This document shows, piece after piece, positions 26,524 through 34,509 of a stretch of DNA of 57,755 bases. Position numbers and translations under genes: made by a program. How positions within the stretch are numbered: the first letter of the stretch is position 1; each line of letters begins with the position of its first letter. Under the pieces are notes generated by a model, which did not search any database, was not told where the DNA came from, and worked only from the letters and a program-made list of their open reading frames with translations. The DNA is taken from the NCBI GenBank assembly GCA_015231515.1, contig JADGBM010000009.1, positions 1 to 57,755 of the forward strand. Reading direction: 5' to 3'. Origin of the DNA: Desulfobulbaceae bacterium. GTDB taxonomy: Bacteria > Desulfobacterota > Desulfobulbia > Desulfobulbales > VMSU01.

Positions 26524-26997
26524 ATGATGGTTGAGAAACAGGTAGTACAGGAGTTGAAAAGCGGCTTGAGCCGTAAAAAGGTCTTTGAGAAAATGAAGGG
26601 GGTCGACGATGATGAGGAGATAATTTATCATCTGAATAACTACGGCACCCTCGCTAATCAAAAAAAATATTTGGTTTTAACTCTGGTTCTGGTGGGCCTG
26701 GTTCTTCTGGTCACGGCTAAAAGTGTCTTTGAGATTGTCACCTATGGTGTCTTAGATATGAGAACTGTCGCTGCCTTGGTGGTCCCGCTTGTCAATGTCT
26801 ACATTCTTCGCAAATTGTTATGTTTTCATAAAAATGGCTTCCGGTTTCTATTTGTGCTCACAGTGTTGTCTCTTGTTCATAAACACAATCAGTACGGGAT
26901 CGGTCTGATGGTTTCCTTGGCGATGATTATTTTGTCGGGTTTTTTGTATCGGAAACTCTTTGCTAAAGAGGAACTGTTGTCGGAGGTTGATGCCTAG
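26524..26997 (+). CDS. Small four-helix inner-membrane protein of unknown function
   Basis: A 157-residue protein with a charged cytoplasmic N-terminus (about 1-45, including SGLSRKKVFEKMKGVDDDEEI) and four predicted transmembrane helices (about 48-68, 78-94, 105-121, 126-144), ending in an acidic tail. I do not recognise the family. It stops 2 bases before the cNMP/CBS/DUF294 gene, so the two are almost certainly translated together. The set continues with a DnaQ-like exonuclease and a sodium:solute symporter. A role linked to that signalling/transport unit is inference only. Confidence 0.65.
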   Translation: MMVEKQVVQELKSGLSRKKVFEKMKGVDDDEEIIYHLNNYGTLANQKKYLVLTLVLVGLVLLVTAKSVFEIVTYGVLDMRTVAALVVPLVNVYILRKLLCFHKNGFRFLFVLTVLSLVHKHNQYGIGLMVSLAMIILSGFLYRKLFAKEELLSEVDA

Positions 26998-26999
26998 CT

Positions 27000-28937
27000 A
27001 TGCCAGTAGAAAATGAACAAAATTTTGTGCCGATTGAAAATGTAGTCGGTTTTCTGGCCGACTCGCTGCCTTTTTCTCTTCTTGATCCCAAAGAACTCAA
27101 CAGGCTTGCTAAAAAATGCCTGGTTGATTTTTTTCCAAAAGGGACCCGCATATTTCAGCAGAATGTTACGAAGGTTGATTATTTGCACATAATAGAAAAG
27201 GGTGGGGTGAAAAGCTATCTGAGCCTTGATGGAGCAGATGAGGGCAGTGCCACTCTGGTGGATTTTCGTGGTGAGGGTGAATGCTTTGGGGCGCTGCCGA
27301 TCATCCAGGGAACAACGGCTAATCTGAATGTTGAAACCATTGAGGATACATTTTGTTTTCTTATCGGTAAGGATGATTTTCAAAAGGTTCTTGACGAGCA
27401 TAAGGGGATTGCCCAGTATTTTCTGAGAACCATGTCCGAAAAACTGGTGAAAGGTGTTTACGCTGAGCTTCGACAGAAGAAGGCGGCTCCCCAGGCCGAA
27501 GGTGCTCTTCACCTGTTCAGTGCGCCAGTTGAGGACATTGCCAAAGGTAAACTTTTTAGCGCGCCATCAACAGCAACAGTGCAGGAAGTTGCGCGTCTGA
27601 TGAGTGACAACTATATCGGTTCTCTCTTGCTTACAGATCAAAGCGGTAAAATTGTCGGTATCATAACCGATAAGGATATCCGTTCAAAGGTTGTGGCCCA
27701 GGGATTAGCCTACACCTCCAAGGCAGAAACAATAATGTCTTCTCCTGTGCAGACGATTTCCAACCTCTCAGTAGGTTTTGATGCCCTGCTGAAAATGATG
27801 AAAGAGCGGGTCCATCACCTGGCGATTGAAAAGGGCGGTGAAATTATCCGGATGATAACCACCCATGATATTATGGTGCATCAGGGAACTTCACCCTTAT
27901 ACCTCTTTCGGGAAATTGTGTCGCAACGGCATATCGAGGGACTCTATGCCTTGTCGAAAAAGGTACCTTTTGTTATCCGCTCATTGATTGAAGAGGGGGC
28001 AAAGGCCAACAATATCACCCGCATGATTACAGTTTTAAATGATCATATTTTAACAAAACTGCTTACCCTTCTTCAGGAAGATTTAGGCCCGGCACCGGTT
28101 CCTTTCTCCTGGCTGCTTGTCGGTAGTGAAGGTCGCCGTGAGCAGACCTTTAAAACCGACCAGGACAATGGAATTATTTACGAGCAGTCCAGTGACCCTG
28201 CGATTGCCCAAAAAGCTGAGCTCTATTTTAAAGAGTTTGCCGAACGGGCGATCAATCATCTGGTGCAGTGTGGGTATCCGCTCTGTCCCGGAGATATAAT
28301 GGCTTCGAACCCGAAGTGGCGGCAGCCTTTTCCGGTCTGGGAAAACTATTTTTTTAAGTGGTGTGGAACTCCAAACCCTCAGGAGGTGCTTAACTCAACA
28401 ATCTTCTTTGACTTTCGATCCGGTTACGGAGAGGCCTCTCTGGCCGAGAAGCTGCGAGAAAGTTTAAACAGGATAATAAAACGGGAAGGAATCTTCTTGT
28501 TATACCTGGCCCGAAACTGCCTTGCCTCAAGGCCGCCCCTAACGTTTTTTAAGAATTTCATTGTTGAAAAAAATGGGGATCACAAGAACACCTTTGATTT
28601 AAAAAGCAAAGCCATTGTCTTTATTGTTGATTTTGCACGATTAATGGCCTTGAAGCACGGGGTTAATGAAGTCAATACCCTGGACAGGCTTATGGCGCTT
28701 AACGGCGAGTATCTATCTCCCGGCTTGTGTGGCGAGTGTATCGAGGCCTATGAGTTTTTGATGCATTTGCGCCTTGTTCATCAGTTAAATGTTCTGGAAA
28801 AGGGGGCTGAACCAAATAATTATATTAACCCTGAAGATCTTTCCGATCTGGAGCGCCAAACATTAAAAGAGGTTTTTAGCGTGATAACCAGAATACAAGA
28901 TGTTGTGCGGCTCGAATTTCAGATTACTGATCTGTAA
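27000..28937 (+). CDS. cNMP-binding, CBS-pair, DUF294 nucleotidyltransferase-like regulator
   Basis: A 645-residue cytoplasmic protein: cyclic-nucleotide-binding domain (about 15-150, with the roll and GEGECFGALPI), a CBS pair (about 178-295, with SDNYIGSLLLTDQSGKIVGIITDKDI), a DUF294 nucleotidyltransferase-like domain (about 330-480, with GSEGRREQTFKTDQDNGIIYE) and a DUF294 C-terminal helical domain (about 500-640). The GSxGRxE...TDQD motif keeps the acidic metal residues, as in the GlnD nucleotidyltransferase fold. In many proteobacteria such genes sit with a DnaQ-like exonuclease and the DUF4212/SSS symporter pair, as here, suggesting control of solute (acetate-type) uptake. The modifying activity is unproven. 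Confidence 0.88.
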   Translation: MPVENEQNFVPIENVVGFLADSLPFSLLDPKELNRLAKKCLVDFFPKGTRIFQQNVTKVDYLHIIEKGGVKSYLSLDGADEGSATLVDFRGEGECFGALPIIQGTTANLNVETIEDTFCFLIGKDDFQKVLDEHKGIAQYFLRTMSEKLVKGVYAELRQKKAAPQAEGALHLFSAPVEDIAKGKLFSAPSTATVQEVARLMSDNYIGSLLLTDQSGKIVGIITDKDIRSKVVAQGLAYTSKAETIMSSPVQTISNLSVGFDALLKMMKERVHHLAIEKGGEIIRMITTHDIMVHQGTSPLYLFREIVSQRHIEGLYALSKKVPFVIRSLIEEGAKANNITRMITVLNDHILTKLLTLLQEDLGPAPVPFSWLLVGSEGRREQTFKTDQDNGIIYEQSSDPAIAQKAELYFKEFAERAINHLVQCGYPLCPGDIMASNPKWRQPFPVWENYFFKWCGTPNPQEVLNSTIFFDFRSGYGEASLAEKLRESLNRIIKREGIFLLYLARNCLASRPPLTFFKNFIVEKNGDHKNTFDLKSKAIVFIVDFARLMALKHGVNEVNTLDRLMALNGEYLSPGLCGECIEAYEFLMHLRLVHQLNVLEKGAEPNNYINPEDLSDLERQTLKEVFSVITRIQDVVRLEFQITDL

Positions 28938-28976
28938 GCCATAGTTCATATTTACCATTAATTCTAGGTTGTTGGA

Positions 28977-29702
28977 ATGTCCTTACTTGAATCGCTACAG
29001 TCGCTGTTTCTAAATAAAACAGTCCCAGCGCATCCACTGATCGATCATAATAATAATTTTTTTAAGAATCAGCGACATTTGCAGCCAATTGGTAAATGTG
29101 ATTTTGTGGTTATTGATACCGAACTGACAGGGCTTAACGAGAAAAAAGATGAGATAATAGCCATTGGGGCGATACGAATACGTGATTTTCGCCTGCAATG
29201 TGGTGAAAACTTTTATGCACTTATAAAACCCGAGGAAAAACTGCACAGTCAATCGACGCTGGTTCATAGAATTACACCAGGTCAGTTGACTCAGGCGAAG
29301 TCGCTTGAAGATATTTTGCCGCAATTTCTTGAATTTTGTGGTGACTCCTATCTGGTCGGGCATTATGTCAGGCTCGATTTGGCATTTTTGAACCGGGCCA
29401 GCAAAAAGCTGCTCGGTGGCGTGATTAAAACCCCCTATCTTGACACGATGCGACTGGCTATGGCCTATAAAGAGTTTGAGCATGGCCACTACTTTGATCA
29501 TTACAATATCCGGACTGCCTACAGCCTTACTTCTTTGGGGAAGGAGTACGGGCTGCCGACTTTCGAGCAGCATAATGCCCTGCAGGATTCATTGCAGACG
29601 GCCTATCTGTTTTTGTATCTGGTAAAAAAGATCAAGCAATATGGCCCGAGAACAATGCATGATTTTTTGCACACCGGGCGGCAATGGAAGATTATCCTTT
29701 GA
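28977..29702 (+). CDS. DnaQ-like 3'-5' exonuclease
   Basis: A 241-residue DEDDh exonuclease. Motif I is VVIDTELTGL (about 44-53), motif II LVGHYVRLDLAFLN (about 121-134), and motif III contains HNALQDSLQTAYLF (about 202-215) with the catalytic His and Asp. The first ~35 residues are an extension not needed for the fold. It resembles the epsilon/DNA polymerase III proofreading family, but the setting, between a CBS/DUF294 regulator and a symporter, is the conserved one for a separate subfamily of unknown substrate. It starts 39 bases after the upstream gene. Confidence 0.85.
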   Translation: MSLLESLQSLFLNKTVPAHPLIDHNNNFFKNQRHLQPIGKCDFVVIDTELTGLNEKKDEIIAIGAIRIRDFRLQCGENFYALIKPEEKLHSQSTLVHRITPGQLTQAKSLEDILPQFLEFCGDSYLVGHYVRLDLAFLNRASKKLLGGVIKTPYLDTMRLAMAYKEFEHGHYFDHYNIRTAYSLTSLGKEYGLPTFEQHNALQDSLQTAYLFLYLVKKIKQYGPRTMHDFLHTGRQWKIIL

Positions 29703-29719
29703 AAAGCCCATCAATCCGG

Positions 29720-29739
29720 CCAGTAGGTAGAACTACTGG
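29720..29739. promoter_or_regulatory. Palindromic operator candidate upstream of the symporter genes
   Basis: CCAGTAG and CTACTGG form a perfect 7-bp inverted repeat around 6 bases. The core TAGGTAGAACTACT (29724-29737) recurs as TAGGTAGAACCACT at 29773-29786, between the -35 and -10 of the predicted promoter, 49 bases apart. Two related sites, one inside the promoter, is a repressor-like arrangement. The regulator is unknown. Confidence 0.55.
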
Positions 29740-29766
29740 TTTGCTGGAAAGGTTATCTAAATAGGC

Positions 29767-29797
29767 TTGACATAGGTAGAACCACTTGCTATATAAT
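29767..29797 (+). promoter_or_regulatory. Sigma-70 promoter for the DUF4212/SSS operon
   Basis: TTGACA at 29767-29772 is followed after 17 bases by TATATA (29790-29795), which overlaps TATAAT (29792-29797, 19-base spacing). The start of transcription would be near 29803, leaving a leader of about 84 bases before the ATG at 29887. Confidence 0.7.
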
Positions 29798-29818
29798 CTG
29801 AAATCATAAAAAAAGCAG

Positions 29819-29857
29819 TGCCACAGCGTAGCACATTGGGAGTGTTACGCTGTGGCA
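29819..29857 (+). promoter_or_regulatory. Long leader hairpin before the DUF4212 gene
   Basis: GCCACAGCGTAGCAC (29820-29834) pairs with GTGTTACGCTGTGGC (29842-29856) with a single G-U pair, loop ATTGGGA, extended by a T-A pair. There is no T run after it, so it is not a typical terminator. It lies in the predicted 5' UTR, 30 bases before the start codon and 16 before the GGGGAGA ribosome site. A post-transcriptional role is possible. Confidence 0.75.
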
Positions 29858-29886
29858 TAAATATTAATTAAAAAGGGGAGAATATT

Positions 29887-30138
29887 ATGAGTAATGGTGA
29901 GGAGTACTGGCGACGAAACCTCCGGCTAATCATCGGATGTTTAATAGTCTGGTTTGTCGTTTCATTTGGCTTTGGTATCTTATTAGCCGATGCTTTGAAT
30001 GGTATTCGGTTAGGAGGCTATAAGTTAGGGTTTTGGTTCGCCCAGCAGGGATCCATCTATATCTTTGTAGCTCTGATATTCTTTTATGCAAATAAGATGA
30101 ATTCTCTTGATAAAGAATTCGACGTCGAAGAAGACTAG
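29887..30138 (+). CDS. DUF4212 small subunit of a sodium:solute symporter
   Basis: An 83-residue protein with two transmembrane helices (about 15-37 and 53-70), the typical YWRRNLRLIIGCL opening and GYKLGFWFAQQGSIYIFVALIFFYA in the second helix. DUF4212 proteins are encoded immediately upstream of VC_2705-type SSS symporters and are thought to be their small subunit. It starts 7 bases after a strong AGGGGAGA-type ribosome site and ends 14 bases before the symporter gene. The acidic tail FDVEED stays in the cytoplasm. Confidence 0.92.
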   Translation: MSNGEEYWRRNLRLIIGCLIVWFVVSFGFGILLADALNGIRLGGYKLGFWFAQQGSIYIFVALIFFYANKMNSLDKEFDVEED

Positions 30139-30152
30139 GAGGAGTTATAAGT

Positions 30153-31919
30153 ATGGATCTTAGAACATTGACATTTCTTGTAGTTGGTTCGACGTTTGCG
30201 CTTTATATTTACATCGCAATCAAAGCCCGTGCCTCAAGTACTGCTGAGTTTTATGTTGCTGGTAAGGGTGTTCATCCTATCTTGAATGGTATGGCAACTG
30301 GCGCTGACTGGATGAGCGCGGCCTCCTTTATTTCCATGGCCGGTCTTATTGCCTTCAGAGGGTATGATGCCTCTGTTTACCTGATGGGTTGGACTGGCGG
30401 TTATGTACTCCTGGCCATGCTTCTTGCGCCCTATCTTCGTAAATACGGTAAATTCACAGTGCCAGAGTTTATTGGTGATCGTTTTTACTCAAATGGAGCC
30501 CGTCTAGTGGCTATTATTTGTTTGATTACTGCTTCCATTACTTACGTTATTGGCCAGATGAAGGGAATTGGCGTTGCATTTTCCCGTTTTCTCGAGGTTG
30601 ATTTCGCCCACGGTCTTATTGCCGGTATGGTGATTGTTTTTATCTATGCCGTACTTGGCGGTATGAAAGGTATTACCTATACTCAGATCGCTCAGTACTG
30701 CGTTCTGATTTTTGCCTACACCGTACCAGCTGTTTTCATCTCCTTGCAGTTGACCGGCAACCCGATTCCACAGCTTGGCCTTGGCAGCACAATGACTGAT
30801 GGTGTCTATCTCCTCGACAAGCTCGATCAAATATGTCTTGATCTCGGGTTCTCGGCGTATACGACGCAGAAAGGCTCGACCCTCGACATGTTCCTGCTTA
30901 CCATGTCTCTGATGATAGGTACTGCTGGTCTGCCACATGTTATTACTCGATTCTTTACAGTTCCCAAGGTTAAGGATGCCCGATTCTCGGCTGGTTGGGC
31001 ACTTGTTTTTATTGCCATTCTTTATACAACCGCTCCAGCTGTTGGTGCCATGGCTCGATTGAATCTTATGAATACAATTCAGACTGGCGAAATTGGATCT
31101 CCGAATGGTAATCTCACGTATGATGAGCGACCAACCTGGTTCAAGAACTGGGAGACGACCGGTCTCTTGAAGTTTGAAGATAAAAACAACGATGGCAAGA
31201 TCCAGTACTATGGCCCTGGTTTGGCTGATAAAGAGAAAGCTTTTGGCTGGGCTGGCAACGAAATGGTTAAGGTCGATAATGATATCATGGTTCTTGCTAA
31301 CCCTGAAATCGCCGGCCTGCCGAACTGGGTAATCGCCCTTGTTGCGGCTGGAGGTATTGCAGCGGCCCTTTCTACAGCTGCTGGTCTGCTTCTGGCTATT
31401 TCTTCGGCGGTCTCTCATGACCTCTTGAAAGGTATCATGATGCCGGATATCAGCGAAAAGCAGGAGTTGCTCTATAGCCGATTCGCTATGGCCGGGGCCA
31501 TCATGGTTGCAGGCTATCTTGGTCTCAATCCTCCGGGCTTTGCGGCACAGGTTGTAGCCTTGGCCTTTGGTCTGGCAGCCTCTTCAATCTTCCCAGCCTT
31601 GATGCTCGGTATCTTTTCGCGCCGAGTTAACAATACTGGTGCAATTTGTGGTATGCTTGCGGGCTTAGGCTCAACGCTTCTTTATATCTTCTGGTATAAG
31701 GGGTTCCTGTTCATCCAGAGCACCGCAATGCTTCCTGATAATGCTGCTAACTGGGTTTTTGGAATTTCACCTGGATCCTTTGGCGCAGTAGGTGCGTTGT
31801 TAAACTTTGCTGTTGCCTTGACGGTTTCTCAGTTTACTGCTGATCCACCAGAGCACATTAAGGCGATGGTTGAAGATGTTCGTGTTCCTCGTGGGGCTGG
31901 TTCCGCAACAGGACATTGA
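30153..31919 (+). CDS. Sodium:solute symporter, VC_2705 subfamily (acetate/organic-acid type)
   Basis: A 588-residue SSS-family transporter with about 13 transmembrane helices. GMATGADWMSAASFISMAGLI (about 49-69) is the conserved sodium/substrate region, and GRxG-like and ALSTAAGLLLAISSAVSHDLLKG (about 410-432) are typical of ActP-like members. An external loop (about 315-385) contains DKNNDGKIQYY, an EF-hand-like DxNxDG calcium motif. It works with the DUF4212 subunit encoded upstream. The substrate is likely a monocarboxylate, by family; the subfamily is poorly tested. A strong terminator at 31949-31985 follows. Expression is probably controlled at the promoter/palindrome and leader hairpin described separately. 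Confidence 0.9.
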   Translation: MDLRTLTFLVVGSTFALYIYIAIKARASSTAEFYVAGKGVHPILNGMATGADWMSAASFISMAGLIAFRGYDASVYLMGWTGGYVLLAMLLAPYLRKYGKFTVPEFIGDRFYSNGARLVAIICLITASITYVIGQMKGIGVAFSRFLEVDFAHGLIAGMVIVFIYAVLGGMKGITYTQIAQYCVLIFAYTVPAVFISLQLTGNPIPQLGLGSTMTDGVYLLDKLDQICLDLGFSAYTTQKGSTLDMFLLTMSLMIGTAGLPHVITRFFTVPKVKDARFSAGWALVFIAILYTTAPAVGAMARLNLMNTIQTGEIGSPNGNLTYDERPTWFKNWETTGLLKFEDKNNDGKIQYYGPGLADKEKAFGWAGNEMVKVDNDIMVLANPEIAGLPNWVIALVAAGGIAAALSTAAGLLLAISSAVSHDLLKGIMMPDISEKQELLYSRFAMAGAIMVAGYLGLNPPGFAAQVVALAFGLAASSIFPALMLGIFSRRVNNTGAICGMLAGLGSTLLYIFWYKGFLFIQSTAMLPDNAANWVFGISPGSFGAVGALLNFAVALTVSQFTADPPEHIKAMVEDVRVPRGAGSATGH

Positions 31920-31948
31920 TCTAACATCATCATTGTAGTTTCTAGTCT

Positions 31949-31985
31949 AAAAGGCGTGCTGCCCATGCAGCACGCCTTTTCCTTT
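31949..31985 (+). terminator. Rho-independent terminator after the symporter
   Basis: AAAAGGCGTGCTG (31949-31961) and CAGCACGCCTTTT (31968-31980) form a perfect 13-bp stem with a 6-base loop, followed by CCTTTTT. It begins 29 bases after the stop. The A/T flanks make it possibly bidirectional. Confidence 0.93.
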
Positions 31986-32135
31986 TTCAGGTTTTGGCCA
32001 TTCTCTAGTTGATTACATATTTATCAATTGACAATTAATTGCTGATAATTTCTAATTCCTCAGTACCAGTATGCTGCTTTTGGCATTTAGTAGGTTTCGC
32101 ACCAATTATTAACGATTTGTATATTTGAGGGAATT

Positions 32136-32780
32136 ATGGATATTATGCTCAATGATATTGAGGCTCGGGTTCTCGGCTGTCTTATTGAAAAAAGTATGAC
32201 AACTCCTGATTATTATCCATTATCTCTAGTTTCATTAACAACAGCCTGTAATCAAAAGTCCAGCCGCAACCCGGTAATGAGTCTCGAGGAGACTACTGTG
32301 GTGCGGGCTTTGGACTCTTTGAAGTCGAAACGGCTTGTTGTTCAGGGCGAATCCGGCCGGGTGCCTAAATATTCAGAAATTTTTGTTCACGCTAATAATT
32401 TTGTCGCTCGTGAATCCTCGCTTCTGATGGTTATGCTACTGCGTGGCCCTCAGACAGTTGGTGAACTTCGTACACGGACAGAACGTGCCTATAGCTTCGA
32501 GTCTGTTGAAGAGGTCGAGCAGACCCTGGCCGACCTTATCGAAGGGGATTGGGTAGTTAAGCTGCCCAGGTTGCCTGGTAGAAAAGAGCCTCGCTATATG
32601 CATCTGCTTATGGGGGAGCCTGAGGCAGAAGCGTATAGTCCATCTCCAGAACCTGCCCGTCTGGAGGTCAAAGTTGAAAATGAAAAAGTTGAGGCGCTGG
32701 TTGGCGAGATTGAACGGTTGCGTGAAGAGATATCGCAGCTGAAAAGTGATTTTGAACAGTTTAAGAGCCAGTTCGAGTAG
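32136..32780 (+). CDS. YceH/DUF480 family protein
   Basis: A 214-residue protein of two winged-helix domains. LNDIEARVLGCLIEKSMTTPDYYPLSLVSLTTACNQKSSRNPV (about 5-47) is the family signature; the second domain is about 85-165, with LRGPQTVGELRTRTERAYSF. The last ~40 residues are a predicted coiled coil (EVKVENEKVEALVGEIERLREEISQ region). No biochemical role is established for the family; DNA binding is suggested by the fold. The ATG at 32136 follows GAGGGA. It stands alone between the symporter terminator and the ketosynthase gene. Confidence 0.9.
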   Translation: MDIMLNDIEARVLGCLIEKSMTTPDYYPLSLVSLTTACNQKSSRNPVMSLEETTVVRALDSLKSKRLVVQGESGRVPKYSEIFVHANNFVARESSLLMVMLLRGPQTVGELRTRTERAYSFESVEEVEQTLADLIEGDWVVKLPRLPGRKEPRYMHLLMGEPEAEAYSPSPEPARLEVKVENEKVEALVGEIERLREEISQLKSDFEQFKSQFE

Positions 32781-32935
32781 CAAAGAGTACTGTGGCTTAT
32801 CAGTTGGATGTTTCTGGCTCGTGGTTCAATAATCATGTCGACAGTTTTGTGATTTTCTAGTATATTTCTTGATCTTTTTGCAGAGTATGTTTAATAAACC
32901 TAATCTTATCGCGATAATAGCTCTTTATATATCAA

Positions 32936-34180
32936 ATGGATGAATTTTCTCCTAGCCAGCGAATTGTTATAACTGGTGTCGGCTTAGCAGCTCCAAATGC
33001 CTCTAACCTTACGCAGTTTCGTGAGAATCTTCTCGCCGGGCATGCTGAAATAGCGCAGATTGACCTTCGTTACGTCGGTAAAGTTCTTGCGGGTGTTTGT
33101 ACGTTTCCTGAGACTAAATATCGTAAGAAAAAAGATAATAAACGCGGCACCCGGGCTGGATGTCTTGGGGTCTATGCAGCTCACGAGGCCCTGGCCTGTG
33201 CAGGCATAGATTTTAGCGAATACGCTAAAGATCGAACAGGGGTCTATGTAGGCCTTACTGAGCATGGCACTGTTGAGACTGAAAATGAAGTCTATAATAT
33301 CAGCCAATTTGACTATAACGTAGACTATTGGACGCATCATCATAACCCCAGAACGGTTTTGAACAATCCGGCGGGGGAGATCACCATGAGCCTGGGAATT
33401 ACCGGGCCGCATTATTCAGTTGGCGCTGCCTGTGCTGCTGGGAACGCCGCTCTCATTCAAGGCGCTCAGATGTTGCGTCTTGGTGAAGTTGATCTGGCCT
33501 TATGTGGTGGTATTTCCGAATGTGTCGGTTCATTCGGGATTTTTGCCAGCTTTAAGGCTCAAGGCGCTTTGGCCTATCATGACGATCCAGTGCGGGCAAG
33601 TCGACCATTTGATCGCGATCGTAATGGTATTGTTATTTCAGAGGGCGCTGCTCTATATTGCCTTGAAACACTTGACCGCGCCCAAAAACGCGGTGCCAAG
33701 ATTTATGGTGAGATCATCGGCTGGGCGATGAATTCTGATGCCCGAGACTTTGTCCTGCCTTATGGGCCCCGTCAGGCTGAGTGTATTAATCTGGCCTTAA
33801 AACGTGCTGGTATCGTTGCCTCGAGTGTCGACATTGTCAATACGCATGCAACAGGGACAAAACAGGGTGACATTGAAGAGTGCAAGGCCCTTCGCGAAGT
33901 GTTTAAAGGATGTGACTCAACCTTTTTTAATAATACTAAGAGTGTGATTGGTCATGCCATGGGGGCGGCTGGTGGGTTGGAACTTGCCGGTAATCTGTTG
34001 GCCTTCGAAGATAATATGGTGCATCCAACCATAAATGTTGATGAAATTGATCCCGAATGTTATTTGCCGAATCTTGTTATAAATGAACCTGTTAGGCTCG
34101 ATACTGTAAACATCATTTTGAATAACTCTTTCGGAATGGTAGGAATTAATTCTGTGTTAATTGTCAGGAAACACTCCTGA
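32936..34180 (+). CDS. Beta-ketoacyl-ACP synthase, KAS II type (private FAS)
   Basis: A 414-residue condensing enzyme with the full catalytic triad: C166 in VGAACAAGN, H304 in VNTHATGTKQGD and H340 in VIGHAMGAAGG, so it is active rather than a chain-length factor. VITGVGLAAPNASN at the N-terminus and GIVISEGAALYCLE (about 231-244) fit FabF-like enzymes, yet the sequence around the active Cys (AACAAGN in place of TACASSN) is divergent. It opens a cluster with its own ACP, ketoreductase, dehydratase, enoyl reductase and OleABC, so it probably elongates a specialised acyl chain. A 71-base gap separates it from the ACP. Confidence 0.9.
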   Translation: MDEFSPSQRIVITGVGLAAPNASNLTQFRENLLAGHAEIAQIDLRYVGKVLAGVCTFPETKYRKKKDNKRGTRAGCLGVYAAHEALACAGIDFSEYAKDRTGVYVGLTEHGTVETENEVYNISQFDYNVDYWTHHHNPRTVLNNPAGEITMSLGITGPHYSVGAACAAGNAALIQGAQMLRLGEVDLALCGGISECVGSFGIFASFKAQGALAYHDDPVRASRPFDRDRNGIVISEGAALYCLETLDRAQKRGAKIYGEIIGWAMNSDARDFVLPYGPRQAECINLALKRAGIVASSVDIVNTHATGTKQGDIEECKALREVFKGCDSTFFNNTKSVIGHAMGAAGGLELAGNLLAFEDNMVHPTINVDEIDPECYLPNLVINEPVRLDTVNIILNNSFGMVGINSVLIVRKHS

Positions 34181-34251
34181 TCCCTAATCATTAAGGTACT
34201 AAAACTGCGAACTTAAAACTTAGATCATAATTTTCTAAGTGAGGAAATTGA

Positions 34252-34506
34252 ATGACACGTGATGATATTAGTGATGTAATCATTGAAATAATTCAGGATA
34301 TTGATGAGGATGCTGACATTAAGGGGTTAAACCCGGATGAACCCTTAAGGGATCAGCTTGATCTTGATTCAATGGATTTTCTCGACATAGTTATGGAGCT
34401 TAGAAAGCGTTATAAACTCCAAATTCCAGAAGAAGAGTACCCTGAACTGGCAACCTTAACTTCCTGCGTTAATTATCTGGAGCCTAAGCTTACCACAGTG
34501 AGATAG
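34252..34506 (+). CDS. Acyl carrier protein of the specialised FAS cluster
   Basis: An 84-residue acidic helical protein with the phosphopantetheine attachment Ser40 in LDLDSMDFLDIV (usual DSL, here DSM). Helix 3 region is YKLQIPEEEYPELATLTSCVNYL. It is more divergent than a housekeeping ACP and lies between a ketosynthase and a CrtI-like flavoprotein, which starts 3 bases after its stop. It should carry the growing chain of the cluster's product. GAGGAAATT just upstream of the ATG at 34252 is a good ribosome site. Confidence 0.9.
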   Translation: MTRDDISDVIIEIIQDIDEDADIKGLNPDEPLRDQLDLDSMDFLDIVMELRKRYKLQIPEEEYPELATLTSCVNYLEPKLTTVR

Positions 34507-34509
34507 TCC

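Noticed and set aside
30504-31418. A 304-codon open frame on the minus strand opposite the symporter
   Set aside because: It lies entirely within the well-supported SSS gene and shows no recognisable motif; such long antisense frames arise from codon bias.
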